Assembly: GCA_000320545.1 (NCBI GenBank)
Contig: ADNK01000254.1
Location: forward strand, 1-27,778
DNA length: 27,778 nt
Source: Bigelowiella natans CCMP2755
Lineage: Eukaryota; Cercozoa; Chlorarachniophyceae
Direction: 5' to 3'
Shown here piece by piece: positions 1 through 10,971 of this stretch. The notes beneath the pieces were generated by a model that was not told where the DNA came from, ran no database searches, and saw nothing but the letters and a program-made list of their open reading frames with translations. The position numbers were made by a program, and so were the translations under genes. How positions within the stretch are numbered: the first letter of the stretch is position 1; the number at the start of each line of letters is the position of its first letter.

Positions 1-60
1 TAAAATAGTTATTTTTTGGGATTTAACTTTTCATTTTGTTTTAACCTTTTTCACAATTGG

Positions 61-127
61 GGCCCCGGGGGTGGGGGGGGGTGGGGGGGGGGGTGTTTTT
101 TTTTTTCCCCCCCCCCCCCCCCCCCCC
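61..127. repeat. Homopolymer G / T / C tract
   Basis: Long runs of G, broken by single T, pass into about ten T and then about twenty C. The stretch is pure low complexity with no coding signal. Such tracts are prone to assembly and sequencing error, so its exact length is unreliable. It lies downstream (3') of the minus-strand PH gene. Confidence 0.9.
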
Positions 128-306
128 TTCTCTCTCCCTCTCTCGCTTATTTCACTCTCCTGGTTCTTGCCTCTACACTTTAGTTTTCCCCCCTGTGGCT
201 AGTTGATGGTGGTGGTGGATGTGGAGAGGAGGAAGAGGACGTTGCTGTTAGGGTAAGGGGGGGGGGGAGGGGGGGGTAGAAGCTCAATTTGATTTGCGAT
301 TGTAAC
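128..306. other. Non-coding low-complexity stretch at left edge
   Basis: C/T-rich then G-rich sequence (a G run near 258-276) with no reading frame I can support. It lies just 3' of the proposed stop codon of the PH gene and may be part of its 3' UTR. Confidence 0.5.
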
Positions 307-362
307 CTATGCATGATAGGACGCTATCAGTGTACCTGCTGCTTCGATGTGAGGACGATGTC

Positions 363-393
<31 letters not shown>

Positions 394-1152
394 GCTATTG
401 TTGCTATGGTTGCTGTGGAGAAGCAATGTCGGATTGGAAGAAGTAGCTGCAGCTGGGTTGATCTGGTAGGAGTGAGAGCGGACGATTTGGTAGCTTGGCG
501 TAAGGCCTGTATGAGTGAGAAGAGAGAACATCACGATATGTTGTTGGTGACTCCTTGTTAGTTACCATCGGATTCACAATCCTCCCCCCTCCCCCTCCTT
601 CACATCCCAACAGCTTCTTCATCGCCAATTCCATCTCCTGTTCCTCTTCCCCCCCCCCCCGGCAGAAACCTCTAATGAGCTCCAAGCTGACGATCCATTC
701 CTCCATTTCCTGTCGTGATGAAGCTCGTAGCCAGTACGTCTATTGTGTTGGAGAAAGGGGTATACACGATGAATATCAACGGTGCCTCAAGAACATAAAG
801 ATGTTTGCGCAATCTCTCACTCATATACTTCTTCATCATCATCATCATCATCACCGCCACCTCGCCATGAAACACAAACGAAGCACTACTACTACTACCT
901 TTCTCTTGGAGTTCTTCGATTTCGCCCCATCGGCATTCTGCGGCAAAGTAATCACGTAATCAGCAAACGCCCATCAAAAACGAAGACTCGTCGTCGGAAA
1001 AGGATGATATGACATGTGCGCATGAACTGAGATCTCCCGTTTATTCTCGATTTATCTACCTTAATGCAGAAAACAAAGAGCTTTCCCTTCACGCCTTCTT
1101 CGTCAGCTTCCACCTGAGAAACAACCAGTGGTAAAGATGAAGAATACACGAG

Positions 1153-1201
<49 letters not shown>

Positions 1202-1980
1202 AGGGGGGTTGGAGCGGGTGGATACTAGTTCTACTGCTATTTTTCCTCGTGTTTCGGTCGTTGCAGCTATTAACTACTACCTTAATGTCTGGCCCACCGA
1301 GGTCAATATAGCCCTGCTCTGTTTTGTCCGTTGGCGCCTGGTATGGAAGAAGAACAATAAAGAGAAGACGACGACGAAGATGGTGCACAAAACATCTCCC
1401 TCTCTCTCTCTCTCTCTCGCTCTCTCTCATTCACTGATCTTCCCCCCCTCCCCCTACCCACCAAGCCCCGGTTCTACTTCCCCCCTGCTGTTGTTCGCTA
1501 CCCTGAGCCAGAGAAGGCGAGGCGGCGACGCTTCTATCCGAAAGTATCTTTACAGCAAAACAGAAGTTGTTATCGATCGATCAAAGTGTGGTTGTGATTG
1601 CCCAAGAATGGATGATACATCATCATCATCATCAACTACTACTAGTAGTAGTACTACTACTACTACCGTTGTTGCCAAGATCCGCCTGTGAGCTTGCCTC
1701 CTAGCTTCTTCAGCCATCTACGCCGTCATAATAATAATAATACCAACAACATCAACCACCAAACAACCAACCCCATCAGTTCTTTCATGTCGCATCATCG
1801 CATCATCACATCATCACATCATCCAAGGAACTCGTCTTGGATTTGACTGCTATGCCCTAGGGTAAAATTCAACGAACGCTAAAGCGAAAATGATTGTTTC
1901 TTCTTCTTCTTCATGCATATGAGTTCTACTACTTTACTATTTACTACAAAAAGCTACAACTACTACTGCTGCTGCTACTG

Positions 1981-2011
<31 letters not shown>

Positions 2012-3680
2012 TGTGTGTGTGTGACTGATGATTTTATACCCCTCTTGGCGATCGATGAGATCCATTCTGCTGGAAGAGCTGCTGTTCTTGTGCGAGCTGG
2101 TATTCAGTCCCGAGTGTAGGTATGGGGATTATTATTGATGAGCGACAAATAAGAAGGGGGGGGGAAGGCGAGTGAGTTGTAAAAACACACACACACACAC
2201 ACACATGGATTATGATACATACATAGGTTAGCACCCACCTAACGACAATATCTCCGGACGGAAGGTTGTTAAGGTTCACATCAGACACGCTCTATCACGG
2301 TGTGAGCATTAACAACAGAGGATATATCAATGTTCAGTATTTTATGCAAATGGAAGGACATTAAATAAACTGTGATTTGCGGGGTTTTCGGGGCTCAATA
2401 ATCAGCCTCAATGTCTCATCAATGACTTCGTCGGCACGGGAGAATCATCCTGATTTTCGTCATCAAGAGTTCACGATTTCGTGTTTCTATTCGATACTTT
2501 CCGTTTAAAGAAGATTCGCAAATTTGGTATCCCGTTTTCAACACGTCTCCTCCTCCACCACCACCACCACCACCGCCACAACTCCCGCTGTGCTTAATTC
2601 AGGCGATTATCACCTGGATGGCATCTGCCCATATTTTCCGTACATCCTGAGTATAACATCATACAACAGGTATGAGTATAACGGCTGTCGCGTGTGTGCA
2701 TATGCGCGTAAAATACATATGATTGGTAAAACTCTGTACTGTTTGTCCATATGATATATTCACACAGTGCATATGTAGACATAGAAATGGAAAATAGGTA
2801 GGCATTTGATGAAAATTAACACTGTGCTGAGATCGTCGAGGGTCTCTCTGGTATTCATTGTAGAAAAAGTATTTGCAGTATCACCGCGTCGGGGGCATCG
2901 AGGACGTATCTTCTCGCGTCTTTATGCAGAGATTGGATGATGAAAGGAAACCGCGACTCTGAGATGGTGCGTGAAATATTGAACAATGGAGTCGTCGGCA
3001 GCGAGAAATCTCAAGGAGAGCAACACGTGTGTCCCAACAAGCACGGCAGTGTGCTACGCACTGTCCTCAAGCAGGGAGATAATAGAGGTAGAAGAACATC
3101 GTCGTGGTCATCATCATTTCTCGTGATTGTCGTCCATACCTTGAAATGAGCTAGCATCTTCGATCGTAACCTTATTTTGATGTGCCAGTTTTGCAATTAG
3201 GACAAAACAGCATCATGGTGATTGATAACACCAATACTTCCTTATGTTTGTTGTGTGTGCTTGCGTTGAAGTGATATGATATGTGACACCTTTGCGCCTT
3301 GCGAGAGGGGGATTTTATCCAGATATTTCACGTCATCTTTCTTCGCGTAGTATAAAATGGCGTGGGACTAAATGTATAGTTATCATCTTGTTGAGCGCAC
3401 AAGAAATGAGCAACCTCAAACAAGACTCACACTGTAGTCATGAAACGAAAACAATCACTTATTTTCATCACTTTCTTTCAAGGTCTGTTCGGCACAAGAA
3501 GCAAACATTCAATATATCCTCTCCCAAACAACAAAAGGAAAGGGGGGGGGGGGGGAGAAAACAAGAAACGATATAATCACACATCATCAAGTGAGCAGCA
3601 CAAGCAACACGACGATGACCTGGAGAACGAAGTAGCGTTCTTTAAACTTTTTATTATTTTGCCCCTGGGACGAACACACG

Positions 3681-3712
<32 letters not shown>

Positions 3713-5652
3713 CATGCACACGTTGTATCAAATCGGTCATCTATGCACACTTATTTCCTACTATGGGTCGTTCCTTCTTATCGCTTATATATATATTATC
3801 AGCACCGTTTTCTTGAGAAATCCTTCTAGAATTGACGTGGCCCTGGTGAGAAGAGAGTTTCAAGGGAAAGTGGAGGAAGGAGTATGCTTAAGGCGTGTGT
3901 GTGTATGTGTGCGGATGCGTGTGCGTTTGATTCTAATTCTCCGATCACACTTCATCACACAACACGTCTTCATCGTCACAATTTTCATGATTATTCTCAT
4001 TTTCCTCATCATCATCCCTATCAATATCATTCTACTTCTGCTACTCACCCTTTCTGCGTGTGCACAGTGCCGTGAAAGTTGACTGCAGCAACCTGCTCAG
4101 TTTAGAAGGAAGGAGGAGAGGAAATTGTACGGCGTACAAATGGATATCTTGGCATAGTTTTCAACATCAATATCATCATCATCATCATGTTCTTAATGGC
4201 AAATTCGCACCTCACTGAGAGCTTCTGCCCAATCTCCTTGCTCTGACTCCGACCCGCAACGAAGCGTTATCATCCTAAGAACACAAGAATTGATTCATAA
4301 GAAGTGATTCATAAGAAGAACATCTAACAACAAAAATCCTCGAAAAACATCCATGATATTCTATAACAAGGTCCTGGCCACAACCGTTCATACTGACAAG
4401 GAATTAAGTTCCAGGGGTCACATCACTGTACTGCCCCTCCCCATCCTTCATACAAATGGCATACGCAACGAACAGCGATAATAGTTGTTGTAAATGAACC
4501 TCGAAGCTCCTTTGGGTGCAATGCCGATAACGTATGGATGGCCACAGTCCTGCATTTCCATCATCATTCATTATCAATCATCAACGTCAATAACGACGAC
4601 ACCGACGGCAAACTGCATGGGCTGGCCTGTTATCATAGCATCTCGTCTACTCCCTTAATAATCCCCCCCCTCCTCTTCTCCGAGCTGCAATCACCTGTTG
4701 GTCCAACTTTACTACCCGTGCTCCATAAAGAATGTACTCGCCCTAAGAGTTATTTGGATGATCGTGTGAATAAAAGAACACAGGGAACAACATGGCCTTT
4801 TACAATGCAAAAGAAAAATAATGCAAGTTCGTAGAGACATTACGAACGACGCTCATTGCGCACATAAGTAGATTCGTTTCTCTATGTCGAGCAATAGAAA
4901 AAATCATCATGCATTTTCTTGCGATATTTCGGTTACTATTTATTGCAGTTGCATTTACTCTCTTTCTAAAATCATGTTCCACTATTATTAAACACTCCTC
5001 CCCTCGGTGATCCCCGCCGTACTTTGAAGGCCTTCGTTTTCTCCTTAAACCATGAGGATGTCCTCTGCACCGGAATCGGCTTGTCCGCATAGTATCGTAG
5101 CTTGCCGTTTGACGTTAGAACATAGTACCTGGTTCAAAAGAGCGGCGGTATTGCTATGTGGACTTGTTTGCTTTTATGGAAAAATCTTCTTTGGTAAAAT
5201 GTGCCGATCATATCAAAATGAGCTTTATTTCCCTGATTCTCTCTATGTTTCTAAACCAATACCAGGTTCTACCCATCGACCTCAACACTATATACATGTG
5301 TGCATAGTTCCACATATACACACACAAATATACGTGCACATAAAAAGTTTGTGTACATTTCTATAAGTTTGTACTCATGCGTGGCTACGTGTATATTACA
5401 TCTAACATCAATAAAAATACAAATACATATCCATCCTATAATTCTTAGCTTCTCACGACTTCTGACACTTGCTCGTTTACTCAGAGTTACAGACACGACG
5501 AACCTTCGGTCCCACTTAATCCTCAATTTATTCAACTTGAGCAGATATCTGACAGCAAAAATAAAACAAAATCAAATCGATATGATTCTACATCCAAGGC
5601 ACGACTCATCTTTTTTATACCCTTCTTTCACCACATCCCTCTGCGCCATCAT
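307..5652 (-). CDS. Triple PH-domain protein (about 22 exons, reconstructed)
   Basis: PH domains bind phosphoinositides or protein partners at membranes, so a membrane-associated signalling or adaptor role is inferred. Exons on the minus strand: 5652-5621, 5548-5504, 5128-5023, 4742-4695, 4549-4500, 4274-4211, 4092-4049, 3842-3806, 3664-3620, 3367-3290, 3170-3140, 3009-2885, 2646-2614, 2291-2239, 2096-2040, 1717-1667, 1547-1502, 1337-1281, 1113-1060, 937-899, 739-670, 506-307. All junctions keep phase and use GT-AG, giving about 454 residues. PH1 is about residues 9-113 (KEGYLLKLNKLRIKWDRR, YYVLTSNGKLRYY, then GDWAEAL). PH2 is about 134-246 (EGFLKKT, KERYFVLQ, ILYYAKKDD, RRYVLDAPDADVRKIWADA). 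PH3 is about 281-388 (EGWLKKLGGKLTGGSWQQ, RYFRIE, GYIDLGG, TYWLRASSRQEMEEWI). Each has the expected C-terminal helix tryptophan. The start is the first of two ATGs just before PH1, and a further upstream exon is possible. The C-terminal tail with a poly-His run is less certain. The family is not recognised beyond the domains. Confidence 0.8.
356..393. repeat. (ATG/CAT)n microsatellite
   Basis: About twelve tandem trinucleotides. On the minus strand they read as a run of about ten His codons inside the proposed last exon of the PH gene. If that exon is shorter than modelled, the repeat is in the 3' UTR. Confidence 0.9.
1151..1200. repeat. (GA)n microsatellite in intron
   Basis: Nearly pure GA. 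It lies in the PH-gene intron 1280-1114, about 35 bp before the acceptor, and is transcribed as a pyrimidine-rich CT tract. Confidence 0.9.
1400..1428. repeat. (TC)n microsatellite in intron
   Basis: TC repeat with one interruption, in the PH-gene intron 1501-1338. Confidence 0.9.
1980..2023. repeat. (GT)n microsatellite in intron
   Basis: GT repeat with one GG interruption, in the PH-gene intron 2039-1718. The same intron holds further ATC, CTA and AAT trinucleotide runs (about 1617-1665 and 1728-1822). Confidence 0.9.
2185..2204. repeat. (CA)n microsatellite in intron
   Basis: Short CA repeat in the PH-gene intron 2238-2097. Confidence 0.85.
3673..3720. repeat. (CA)n microsatellite in intron
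   Basis: CA repeat with CG interruptions in the PH-gene intron 3805-3665, immediately 5' of the KERYFVLQ exon acceptor in transcript sense. Confidence 0.9.
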
Positions 5653-6397
5653 GTTCGGGGGGCTATCGATACTCGTGGCTTGTGCGCCTGATTTGTACGG
5701 GTTGTGTGAAGGGATTATTGGTCGACATGTCCCTGCGACAACATGATTTTACGTTCGTAACATTGTGATGTATTCTCCTTTCTCCCCACATAAAAAGGCA
5801 CTAAGTGCTCGTGTCAGAAAGGAAACCACAAGTAGTGCACAAGCAGCCAGCCTTGCCACTGGATTTTTTTCCCCTTCACATTTCCCTGCATCAATTTTTG
5901 TTCAATACCATCTCCGTTTGAGCTCTCCTCCATAGCTCAAATAGGATCGTAGGCAGCTACCATTGAATCCCCCATTAGAGTCCCATCGTCACCATTCACA
6001 GCAGGTCATCAGAGCAGTCAGTTATTACCGTTGTTTGAACGAATGCTCACAGTGGCCACATGCAGCTGCGACATGGAATTATTTGTTGTCGCGATATCTC
6101 AGAACCCTCCATTTCGAGTCGCTACCTGAATTTTTCCTTCTCTCTTGCCGAGGGCCGGAGGTGCGATTTTCGTCCTAGTGCGCTAGCCCTGTTTGGATTG
6201 TCGCAGGATATTTTTCCTCGGTAATTTCCGAGTTCGGCGCGGAAACAGAAAGCATTCTCTATCTAGCCGAAAGCATGTAGGAAATAGTGGGGTGATGAAG
6301 GAGAGAGTTGGAGGGGAAAGATTAGACAACAAAGCTACGATATATTCTGTGTATATTCTGATCTGGATAATAATACCACCAGTGCCGCAGGAGGAGG
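5653..6397. promoter_or_regulatory. Divergent intergenic region between PH gene and TRM1
   Basis: About 745 bp separate the proposed start codons of two head-to-head genes, so both promoters and 5' UTRs must lie here. On the minus strand a short ATG frame opens near 5730 (MSTNNPFTQP) and could be an extra first exon of the PH gene. I see no other supported coding sequence and no recognisable promoter element. Confidence 0.5.
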
Positions 6398-8207
6398 ATG
6401 ATGGGGGGAACCCCCTCTCGGTCGGCCTCGCGCCTTTTCGCGGCCTCCTCCATCGTTGTTCTGATCTTCATTGCTGCAAATCACTCCCATGATTACCTGC
6501 GAGCAGCTCAATTTCAATCAACCGGTAGAAGAAGCGGGAGGGGTTGGGCGAGAAAAGCCCAGGGGGGAGCTGCAAAAAAGATTCTTCGAGGCCTATCTGC
6601 GAACGAATTGGCGAAGACCGCGAGCAAAACGCTTCGACTATGTAAACTTTCATCACAGATAGAGGAACGAGGCGTTTCTTTTGACCCAGGGCCTGCGTTT
6701 TACCGCGCAGAAAGCGTTATCTCGCGCGACCTCGCTGTACTAGCAGCGAAGGTTTATCGGAATTACACCGGTAGGCTACATGTGCTTGACCTCATGTCTG
6801 GATGCGGTGTCCGCGCGAAGCGCTACCTTGTTCAGGCAGATGCAGATTCGGTGTGGGCAAATGACTGGAATCCAGCCAACGGGTAGCTGTTTTGAATGCC
6901 CTTTATTCTTTAATTGGAAGCTCCACGTCTATTTTTCCACCTGCGTAGTAATAATTTACGACTCAACTTGCACAGACCTGCCCTTGCATCGAATTGCGCC
7001 AGCGGGCTCACTGAGAAGGAGGCTAAACGCATTTCCCAGCGAGAATACGGCGAATACGCTAACAGCAATGGCGACAGTCAAAACTTCAAGGAGGAGAGGG
7101 AATCGCCGGAGCATTACCAGTGGACCCCTGTCGGTCTCCGCCAGCCAGTTCTAACGCTGCGGTGCAATCAGGCCTCTTTGATAGACGACAACGGAGAAGT
7201 CCGCTATCCCAAGGACAATGAGAAGGTAGAAGGTGCGGAATTCAAGAGCAATGCGACACTGTCGCAATTTGAGGCATCACGACTATTGAGCAGCTGCTAC
7301 TTACGGGAGCACTTCTTTGATCTAATCGATGTGGATAGTTTCGGCTCAGATGCGCCAGTCGCTCAGGCCCTACAGGTACTCAAGTTTGGTGGACTTCTCT
7401 ACCTCACGTGCACGGATGGACTGTCTTCTGCCGGCCATCGCCCAGATCGCACTTTAGGTGAGGGATGAGATGACCTTCTGATTGGAATACGATTGATTCA
7501 TTGATTAGTTCGTATCTTGCTTTCGTCCTCTCCCGGAATCAGCGGCATTCGGTGCGTACATGAGCCCCTCTCTCCCATTTGCCAACGAGCAAGGACTACG
7601 CATGTTAATAGGACATGCTGTAAGGGAGGGAGCGGCGCAAGGCAAAGTCGTCACCCCACTATTCTCTCTCTACGCGAGCCACGGTCCTGTTTTCCGAGCA
7701 ATGCTCAGAGTCTCACGAGGGCGCCAATGGAAGCGTCAGAAGTACGTGAGTATAGTAGTAGCCATTATCTAATGATCAATTACCTCCAGGCCTCCTCCCA
7801 ATCATCATCATCATCATTATCGTCCCCATAATCAACATGGTCATCATTAGCATTCTACCGCTTGTTCTCATCGAGGTATGGGTTTCTTGGATACTCACAC
7901 AAGACGGCCGCATGCCGCGCTATCACATGGGATTCACTAATGCAAGGCCGAGTGGAGGGAGGGTGCGGAGGAGAAGAGGGGGAGAATGGCGTCAAGAGTG
8001 CGAACGCTGGCGAAGAGAATGTGGATAACAAAGTACAGCAACACACACTAAACTGAGCAGCAATGAATCGAATCATCGCTCATTTCATCATTGCGCCTTA
8101 TCAATTGTGATGCACGCTGACAAATTCAATCACAAGCAGGCAAAGACGGAAACACACGCACTCACACTCACACTCACACTCACACTCACACCCGCATTCA
8201 CACTTAC

Positions 8208-8246
<39 letters not shown>

Positions 8247-8677
8247 GACAGAATGCCGACGTCGGCCGCACAGTCCTTTCCGGCCCGATGTGGATTGGCC
8301 CACTCCATGATGAAGAATTCCTCCTCCACATGCGCACAGCTGCCACGGCGGAGGGATGGGAGGGGCCAGGGGTTGATGCCCAGCTCTTTCAGCAGTCAGA
8401 AGGCAAGAATAGCAAAAAGAAGAAGCGCCAACCCGTACGCTTGGAAGAACTCATGGACATTCTGTTGGAGGAGGCACAACCAGAGCTCAATCCGTGGTTC
8501 ATCACTACGAATGAAATTGCTAGGGCAGGAAGTTTGCCCCGTGTTCCGGGCACAGCCGAGCTGATTCAGCTGTTGCGTGACGCCGGTTACAAGTCAGCGA
8601 GATGCCACGTCGACACTCGTGGAGTGCGCACTAGTGCGTCGATGGATCAAGTCATCGACATCCTGCGACGACAGTAA
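6398..8677 (+). CDS. TRM1: tRNA (guanine26-N2)-dimethyltransferase, five exons
   Basis: The family methylates guanine 26 of tRNA to m2,2G using S-adenosylmethionine. Exons: 6398-6882, 6949-7457, 7543-7741, 7876-7951, 8252-8677. They total 1695 bp, phase-consistent, 564 residues. Visible hallmarks are ERGVSFDPGPAFYRAES with SRDLAVLAAKVY (about 90-120), the SAM-binding VLDLMSGCGVR (129-139), NDWNP (155-159) and the motif DVDSFGSDAP near 289-298. Further on come TPLFSLYASHGPVFR, then SGPMWIGPLHD and a C-terminal GYKSARCHVDTRGVRTSAS typical of the family end. Residues 1-50 are extra: a hydrophobic segment (about 13-27), then an Arg/Gln/Gly-rich region, which looks like a signal peptide plus transit peptide. 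Plastid targeting is therefore likely but inferred. The donor of exon 3 at GTACGT was chosen over the nearby GTGAGT because it keeps the family frame YGFLGYSHKTA. Confidence 0.93.
8161..8242. repeat. (CACTCA)n and (CA)n microsatellites in intron
   Basis: A CACTCA array (8161-8203) followed by a CA repeat (8207-8242), both inside TRM1 intron 4 (7952-8251), just before the acceptor of the last exon. Confidence 0.9.
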
Positions 8678-9857
8678 AAGCAGATGGCAAATGTTAGACG
8701 TGCATGTATGATGACGAAACTCCCTATCTCGAAAAAGAAATTGAGACACATTTGAATGTTGCTTTTTTTTTGCAGCTAGCTTGCTCACTAGCTTCCATTT
8801 TCGATCCTGATTTCACACGCCGTAAATTTGGCAATGAAATAAGTTTTTGGTTGAGACATAGAGAACAGCGTGGTGGGTGCTGCGCTTTTCGGTGAGCACA
8901 GGTTCATGATCGGACATAATATGGTCTTGTTCGGTACACGTGTAATGGACTTCGTGTCTCTTCCACATGTCCTTCTGTCGCCAAGCACTGTAGAGCACAT
9001 GAGTGGCGCATCCATCATTTCACTGAAATCGATCAGGGTTCATGTGTGCTGAGTTGTTTGGCACGTGCTAGCATGCGTATTTATTATGCATACGCCCAAA
9101 TGAAAGATAATGTGATCGAACAAAAAAGGCACATGCATGTGGAGACATTATTAGCACATGTATTTTGCGTGCACACACGTACAATGGCGGGAGACTTCAT
9201 GTAAATTTATATTTCTCATGTGTTTTTTGTGCACAAACATGCCGACACTTACGCCAGTATAACGCATCGGGTCGATCAAGATCGCACACACTCCGTGCCC
9301 ATTTTTGAATTTTCATGTGTCACTGTTAGCTGCATGTTGCGACACAGCTAATGAAAGAACTTCTAGCTCGCAATTAAATAATTTTATAGGGATATATTCT
9401 ATGCTGACACAATTTGAATGTCCTATAGTGTAGTGGTTAATACTGGAATCTAGGATCGGAATGGGTGCATGTGTCATAATTGTCGACACATCGATCACGT
9501 CAAGAATTAAAAGAGCAAATATGCATTCAGAGGTTCTAGCGTGGCTGCTGCCGAAAGTGTTGTCAACCAGCTTCGCGGAATGTGTCGTCAGGCAAGCACT
9601 GCCGCGCTGTGCTGCGTCGACAAAGAGAGTGAGTACCCGGGGTCTCCACATGCTAGCATATCAGTCTGCCGTACCCGCAAGGCGTGTGGTGATGATGTTG
9701 GTGTGGCAAAAACGCTCTTGCGATGCGAGTACATATGTTCATGCTGCGACACCGCTGAGTTCTGCGATCTCTGTTGATGGTGCCATCAACCAAGGCGCTA
9801 GAATCAATCACGATCCCGAAATCACAATCAAGCCTGTGACCTCATTGTTGAAATCTT
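8678..9857. other. Tail-to-tail intergenic region, no supported gene
   Basis: This lies between the stop codons of TRM1 (plus) and the helical-bundle gene (minus) and should hold both 3' UTRs. Short frames exist, for example a cysteine-containing one around 9520-9780 on the plus strand, but they lack splice or family support. A tRNA-like D-arm fragment sits near 9422-9447 (see findings). Otherwise it is AT-rich sequence with TG/CA-rich words and nothing recognisable. Confidence 0.5.
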
Positions 9858-10935
9858 TCACAATGGGCCCCTCTTCACAACGTTATCGTTAACGGAGACG
9901 ATGTAAGCATCTTTGCAAACGATGATCGACGTAGTCTCATTCTTGTGTTCAACTTGTATAGTCTTGTCTTTGTCGACCCAAACTTTGTAAGAACCGGGCT
10001 TACGATTCCATGCGTCTCGTTCTCCATCTTCAAAAGTAGAATAATCATCGGAACCTGTAATGCCTCTTTGGATTGCGAACTGCCTCGATTCTCCAGAGTT
10101 GTTTACCATGACGATTTTGTATCCTTTTGAAGCAAATGCGCCAATCTTACCCCCAATGTCAGTGGGTAGGAATTTTCCCATAAATCCCTTCACAATTTCC
10201 GTTTTCGAACCCTTTTTCAAAGACATGCACGAAGTTGAAATAAATTCAGGATGAAATATAGAGTTGGGTGGTCAGATGTACAAATTGGATAGGGATGTGC
10301 TAATTTGCAGTCGTTAATCGCCACATCCACACATTGATGGTATAGACGTCGTCATTCTACCTTTTTGTTGAGATTCATCATCATTTGAACGAAAGCTGAA
10401 CCGCGAGGGTCCAGCATTTTTAACAATTTTTCCTTAGTTGCAATATCTCTCTTTTTCATGTGTGCAGTAATTTTCTCCAAATCATCGACTTCAGCTTTTG
10501 TTCTGATATTGATAATTCCATTAGTGATCAGTATAATGAGATGGTGCTGACAGTGAAACAACAAAGATGCAAGAAACTATACCTGTTCTTGTTCTTCATT
10601 TCCAGGATTATCGCCTCCAACTCAGCATACTTCTTCTCATCCCTTTCCTGCAGCTCAGCGTACTTCTTCTCATATTCCTCACACTTTCTCTCTTGTTTTT
10701 CGAGCTCCAACTTCAAGATTCGCTAGAACAATTAGAAAATGAAGCATTAATTCCGTCCATACGCCGAATAATAGGTCGAATATGTCAAATCACACAAATT
10801 TCACAATGACAATGCTTTATGATCTCCATTCATGGTTACAGAGATTAATTGTAAAAATAATGATAACAATGATGGCGAAAATCATGATTTTAGCTGGGGC
10901 TCGTCATGATAGCGAGGTGATTATTAGTGATAGAA

Positions 10936-10971
<36 letters not shown>

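Noticed and set aside
1128-1691. A 187-residue plus-strand open frame
   Set aside because: It is composed of GA, TC and ACT repeats, and it is antisense to several phase-consistent PH-domain exons.
3430-3510. A possible exon reading TLKESDEN on the minus strand
   Set aside because: It would break the phase-0 join between KERYFVLQ and SHAILYYAKK in the second PH domain, so it is treated as intron.
9461-9892. Open frames of 78 and 143 residues on the plus strand, one cysteine-rich
   Set aside because: Two frames overlap and neither has splice or family support. They lie in a tail-to-tail region and partly antisense to the last exon of the helical-bundle gene.
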